Below, in pieces: positions 59,945-64,000 of a DNA stretch of 64,000 nt. A model generated the notes under the pieces. That model was not told the origin of the DNA. It ran no database searches and was given only the letters and a program-made list of their open reading frames with translations. How positions within the stretch are numbered: position 1 is the stretch's first letter; every line of letters starts with the position of its first letter. Origin of the DNA: Microcebus murinus (lineage: Eukaryota > Chordata > Mammalia > Primates > Cheirogaleidae). A program made the translations under genes and the position numbers. Where the stretch lies: NCBI RefSeq assembly GCF_040939455.1, contig NC_134117.1, positions 63,634,501-63,698,500 on the forward strand, in the 5' to 3' direction.

Positions 59945-60418
59945 GGTATTTTAGTAAAGACATTCATCTCAGTCATTTCTCTCTCCCATCTTGACCTTAG
60001 GTTATATTTCATTTGGGTCAAGAAAAGAATATGTAGGAGAGGGATGTTATTTTAACAAACAGTAAAATGGACAAAAATGGATAGTTTTCCTACATTAAAG
60101 TAAGTTAAATTCATGTATCTTGATAAAATTAAATCATGTAAGAACTAAGAGTTCTATATACATTTCCATTGTTTTACCTGGGGCTTATTCTAAACTTAAA
60201 AGCAAGTGAACAAAGTGTTAGGAATATACACAGGCTGCTTCTCTGGAGTTATTACCTATTAAAAGAGCTCAGCGAGTAGTTACCACCAATAAAGTAGAAT
60301 GAAGCTGCCTCCAAATTTTAACATTGCAGGACTTTTCAAGGGAATCATTATACTGTATGTTTCTTTTGTCTCTATGCTTTTAAAGATGTGTAACTGTCAC
60401 ATTAAAAAAAAAGTTCAT

Positions 60419-60787
<369 letters not shown>

Positions 60788-62428
60788 CATATACAATACA
60801 AAAATACAAAAACAAACACCCTACAAACACACAAATCTAACAAAGTAAATGTGGTGAGAGATTCCATAAAATGTATGAAGATGCATTTTCTTTCCTTCCA
60901 TTTTCAGTACCTAAAATGTGCTTTTTGAAAGGCCATCATTGGTCAATATGTATATTCTTAAAATAAACCAGATAATTGTACTTGTAAGAAAGCCTGTAGT
61001 TAAGTTCAATTCAAATTGGATTTCACAAGTTAGTAACTTAAATGCTTAGACAAAGTTACAGAAAGTGCATCTTCTCATTTTCCATCTTCGTACAATGTTA
61101 AATTTTTTTTTTTGGTGTTTATACCTTTAAAAAATAAAAACAGCCAGATACTTAAGCAATATGTACATTTAAATTTTTGGTGGTGGTTTGTATTTTAAAA
61201 GAAACAGCTTTCTTATGATTTGCCTCAAGTTCTGGTGGAAATGCTTACATGAACTAGCTAATAAACAAAAACCAGGAGAAGCACATTCAAAATACTGATT
61301 TACTTTGGTAGCAAATGGTTTTCCTTTGAAGGCTAGTGAAGAAAGACAAGACCCATTTAAGGTGAAGTGAGCTATTTCAAATACTCAACAGTTTACATAA
61401 AAATTTAAAATTTATTTATTTTTTAAAAAAGAGCTAAGTGTCTATATCCACTGATAGCAATGCAATACCTAGTTTATGTTGACTTGAAACAAAACAAATG
61501 CCCATAAGGAAAAAAAGCTGTATTTTAATTTTATCTAAATTTACTTTCAGTCAATAGTCCAGTAACATTTCCCTCCCAATACAACACTCCCTCTCTCTAT
61601 AAGGCTGTTCCTGGGAGCCAGTTTAGGTAATGAGGGAGTTAAGAGGGTAACTGCTTGCAGTTTTAAATAGACAATAACTTTTTGCTTCCCTTTCAATGTG
61701 CTAATAGTTGTGTTTAAAAAAATATGCAATTCTTAAAAAGGTACCATTTCTGATTTCTTTATTATCTGTAACCTTTGGAAACTAATCACATGAAACTACA
61801 AAATTAGCAAATGTCTTGAAATCTGTATATAAAACATAGATTACCTCTAATTTCAAACTCTCATTTATTAGTGTACCACTCAATCTTAAAAAAAAAAAAA
61901 ATGAAAAAGAAAAAAAAAAAGCGGCTCCAAAGATAGTCTTATACCATTCTTTAAAAAAAGGAAGCTGTTCCTTTTAACTTTACACCCACCCCACACCCCA
62001 GTTTCAAAACACATCATTTAATTGTCTTGGTCATGGACATTTCCAAGATGAGATTTTACATTTCGTTCCCATAGCTTCTGGTTATCAGAAAACCCACGCT
62101 TTCCTTTACTGAAGGAGTTCGGTCCGGCTGATGTTGGTGTATCCCTTCCAACATTCTTCATCCTCATCTTTGCCTCTGGAGGCATTTCCTCTGGTTCACT
62201 ATCTTCATCTTCATCAAAAGCCGCTGCTACTGAAAGAGTTGTTGGAGCAAGAGTTGGAACAGTCTCTTTAGGCTTCTCCGGCGGCTCCAGCTCGCTGCGA
62301 CTTTTCAGGCTTCTCCTCGCCCGCCTTCCCGTCCGCCATTTTCCCCGCCGCGGCCTCCCCTGCAGCCACGCCCACAATTTAAAATAATAAAAAAAAAGGA
62401 CAGGCTGAAGGCCTGAAGGCAAAATTTT

Positions 62429-62762
<334 letters not shown>

Positions 62763-63699
62763 CTGAAGGCAAAATTTTAATGGAAATTCATAATACTAGA
62801 GAAAACCATAAAACCTTCTAGAAAGAAAAATGAAGTGATAACTTAATGATCAGCACTCAGAATGACTTTAGACTTTTCAACAGTGATCCTAGAAATTAGA
62901 ATAAATTGTAGCAATGTATTCAAATTCTGAAAGAAAGTAACCATCTTTCAATCTGACTGTCACTATTATGTACAGTTTATAGTAGGGAAGTTACTCTAAT
63001 TTTCCTATAATTAATTTTCTAAAAGCGTTTGTTTAGATATTGACTTTAGACTACTACACTAAGATTTTGATATTGAAGAAGCTGCTAACAGAACTGTGAT
63101 TATAAGTAAAATTTATATTTCTTTTCTTGTACAATAGCTATATCATTATATTGACAAGGAGAAAAATTGCTATGAGAGATTGAATAATATATTTTTAAGA
63201 ATAGCATTTAGTAGGAGAAATTTCAATATCAAATAAAGATCTGCCTGTAAATCCATGTTAGGCTATTGATTTTTAAAATATTAGTTATGATGCTTTATTT
63301 TTCTGAATTGGTTGAAGGAGTTTAATAGACAAAAAAGAAGGTGTTGCAAATAGTTGTCTAACAAGACAATCTAATGAAGCAAATTTGGAATCCCGTGGTC
63401 CTTTCATCATTAATAAGCTTTTTACCTAAAAGCATAGAAAGACCCCATTGTGATTTTTTCTTTTGTCCTATAACACTTTCTCATGGCTTGGACATTGACA
63501 ATAGTATTCATACTGTTGCACTGGTAGGGAACCTAATTATGGCTTTTTTTTCCCCTGAAGCTTAGATAATCTCAAAGCTCTTTAGAAAAGAATATTATCT
63601 TAATCTACCTGTTAACTTCTTCAATGGTCTTATGAAAGCTATAGCATCAACACTATAGATTGTGAGAGAGATCTAGAGTTTGGAAAGATGGGAGAGTGA
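62763..63699. other. No recognised feature
   Basis: AT-rich, unassigned beyond the Alu target duplication. Confidence 0.45.
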
Positions 63700-63885
63700 G
63701 AAAAATAAGCCCTGGATTAGAAATCTGGAGACCCTGGTTCTGGTACTGTCTTTGTGAAATTGACTTCATCTTTTTGGCGTGCCATTTTGCCTAATCAGAA
63801 AAATAAGGAAAATGGAATAGGTAATCTTTAATACGCAAACTCAATGTCAATATCTTTGATTCTAGTTTCGTCCACACTTTGAATT
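63700..63885 (+). mobile_element. MIR SINE
   Basis: AGCCCTGGATTAGAAATCTG, GAGACCCTGGTTCTGGTACT, GAAATTGACTTCATCTTTTT and GGAATAGGTAATCTTTAAT match the MIR-type order, including its TTTGATTCTAG ending. Confidence 0.8.
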
Positions 63886-64000
63886 CTCATGTGTTTAGCT
63901 TTGGAAGGGCTCTATTAGAACTTAAAGTAACGAAAAGGACTTATATAGTGTGCTGAAAAGAGGAGACAAAGGAAAAATCCACACACAGGGGTGTAAATCT

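Noticed and set aside
62280..62372. CpG-rich patch that could look like a promoter CpG island
   Set aside because: It is the copied 5'UTR and first codons of the PCNP mRNA, so the richness is inherited from the parent transcript.

Overview
This is an AT-rich piece of a mammalian nuclear genome with no recognisable functional protein-coding gene or RNA gene. The host is most likely a strepsirrhine primate, probably a lemur. Three Alu elements (37504-37802, 60419-60784, 62429-62762) carry the extra linker between the two Alu arms (around AATTGGCCAAC followed by TATATA) that is typical of lemur and galago Alus. The L1 3' ends at 5447, 19376, 27392 and 37909 are of one related type. MIR, L2, MER5A, MER20, MER44 and MER2 fossils give the ordinary eutherian background.

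Layout. 1-5050 is an ancient L1 read antisense, running from late ORF2 at the left edge back to its 5'UTR and interrupted by an unidentified insert of about 290 bp. 5.4-19 kb is mostly single-copy-looking DNA with a short target-site-flanked L1 tail, a MER5A, MIR/L2 pieces and one MaLR-like LTR remnant. 19.0-21.5 kb holds an Alu, a 1.7-kb truncated L1 and a second, truncated Alu. 21.5-34 kb is AT-rich non-coding DNA with scattered MIR/L2, an L1 tail and a long (AT)n. 34-39 kb holds a 73-bp piggyBac-like MITE, a MER44-type Tigger, an Alu, an L1 tail and MER20/MIR. 41.2-43.9 kb holds L2, L1 and MIR fragments. 45302-46581 is a full-length, inactive mariner closely resembling Hsmar1. 47-49.5 kb is an old sense L1/HAL1-like body broken by a MER2-type piece. 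51-54.7 kb is L2-rich with a hAT element and microsatellites. 55.7-56.6 kb is another old antisense L1. 59915-62372 is a processed pseudogene of PCNP in minus orientation, with one Alu inside its 3'UTR and another just beyond its 5' end.

The elements form layers of different age rather than a working system. MIR, L2 and old L1/Tigger/hAT copies are the oldest. The mariner, older Alus and L1 tails come next. The linker-type Alus and the piggyBac-like MITE look youngest. The points most worth following are the Hsmar1-like mariner in a strepsirrhine context, since Hsmar1 is generally treated as anthropoid-restricted, the TTAA-associated MITE, and the PCNP pseudogene whose internal deletion looks like an exon-skipped mRNA. 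All family names are from recognition of sequence; no database search was run.
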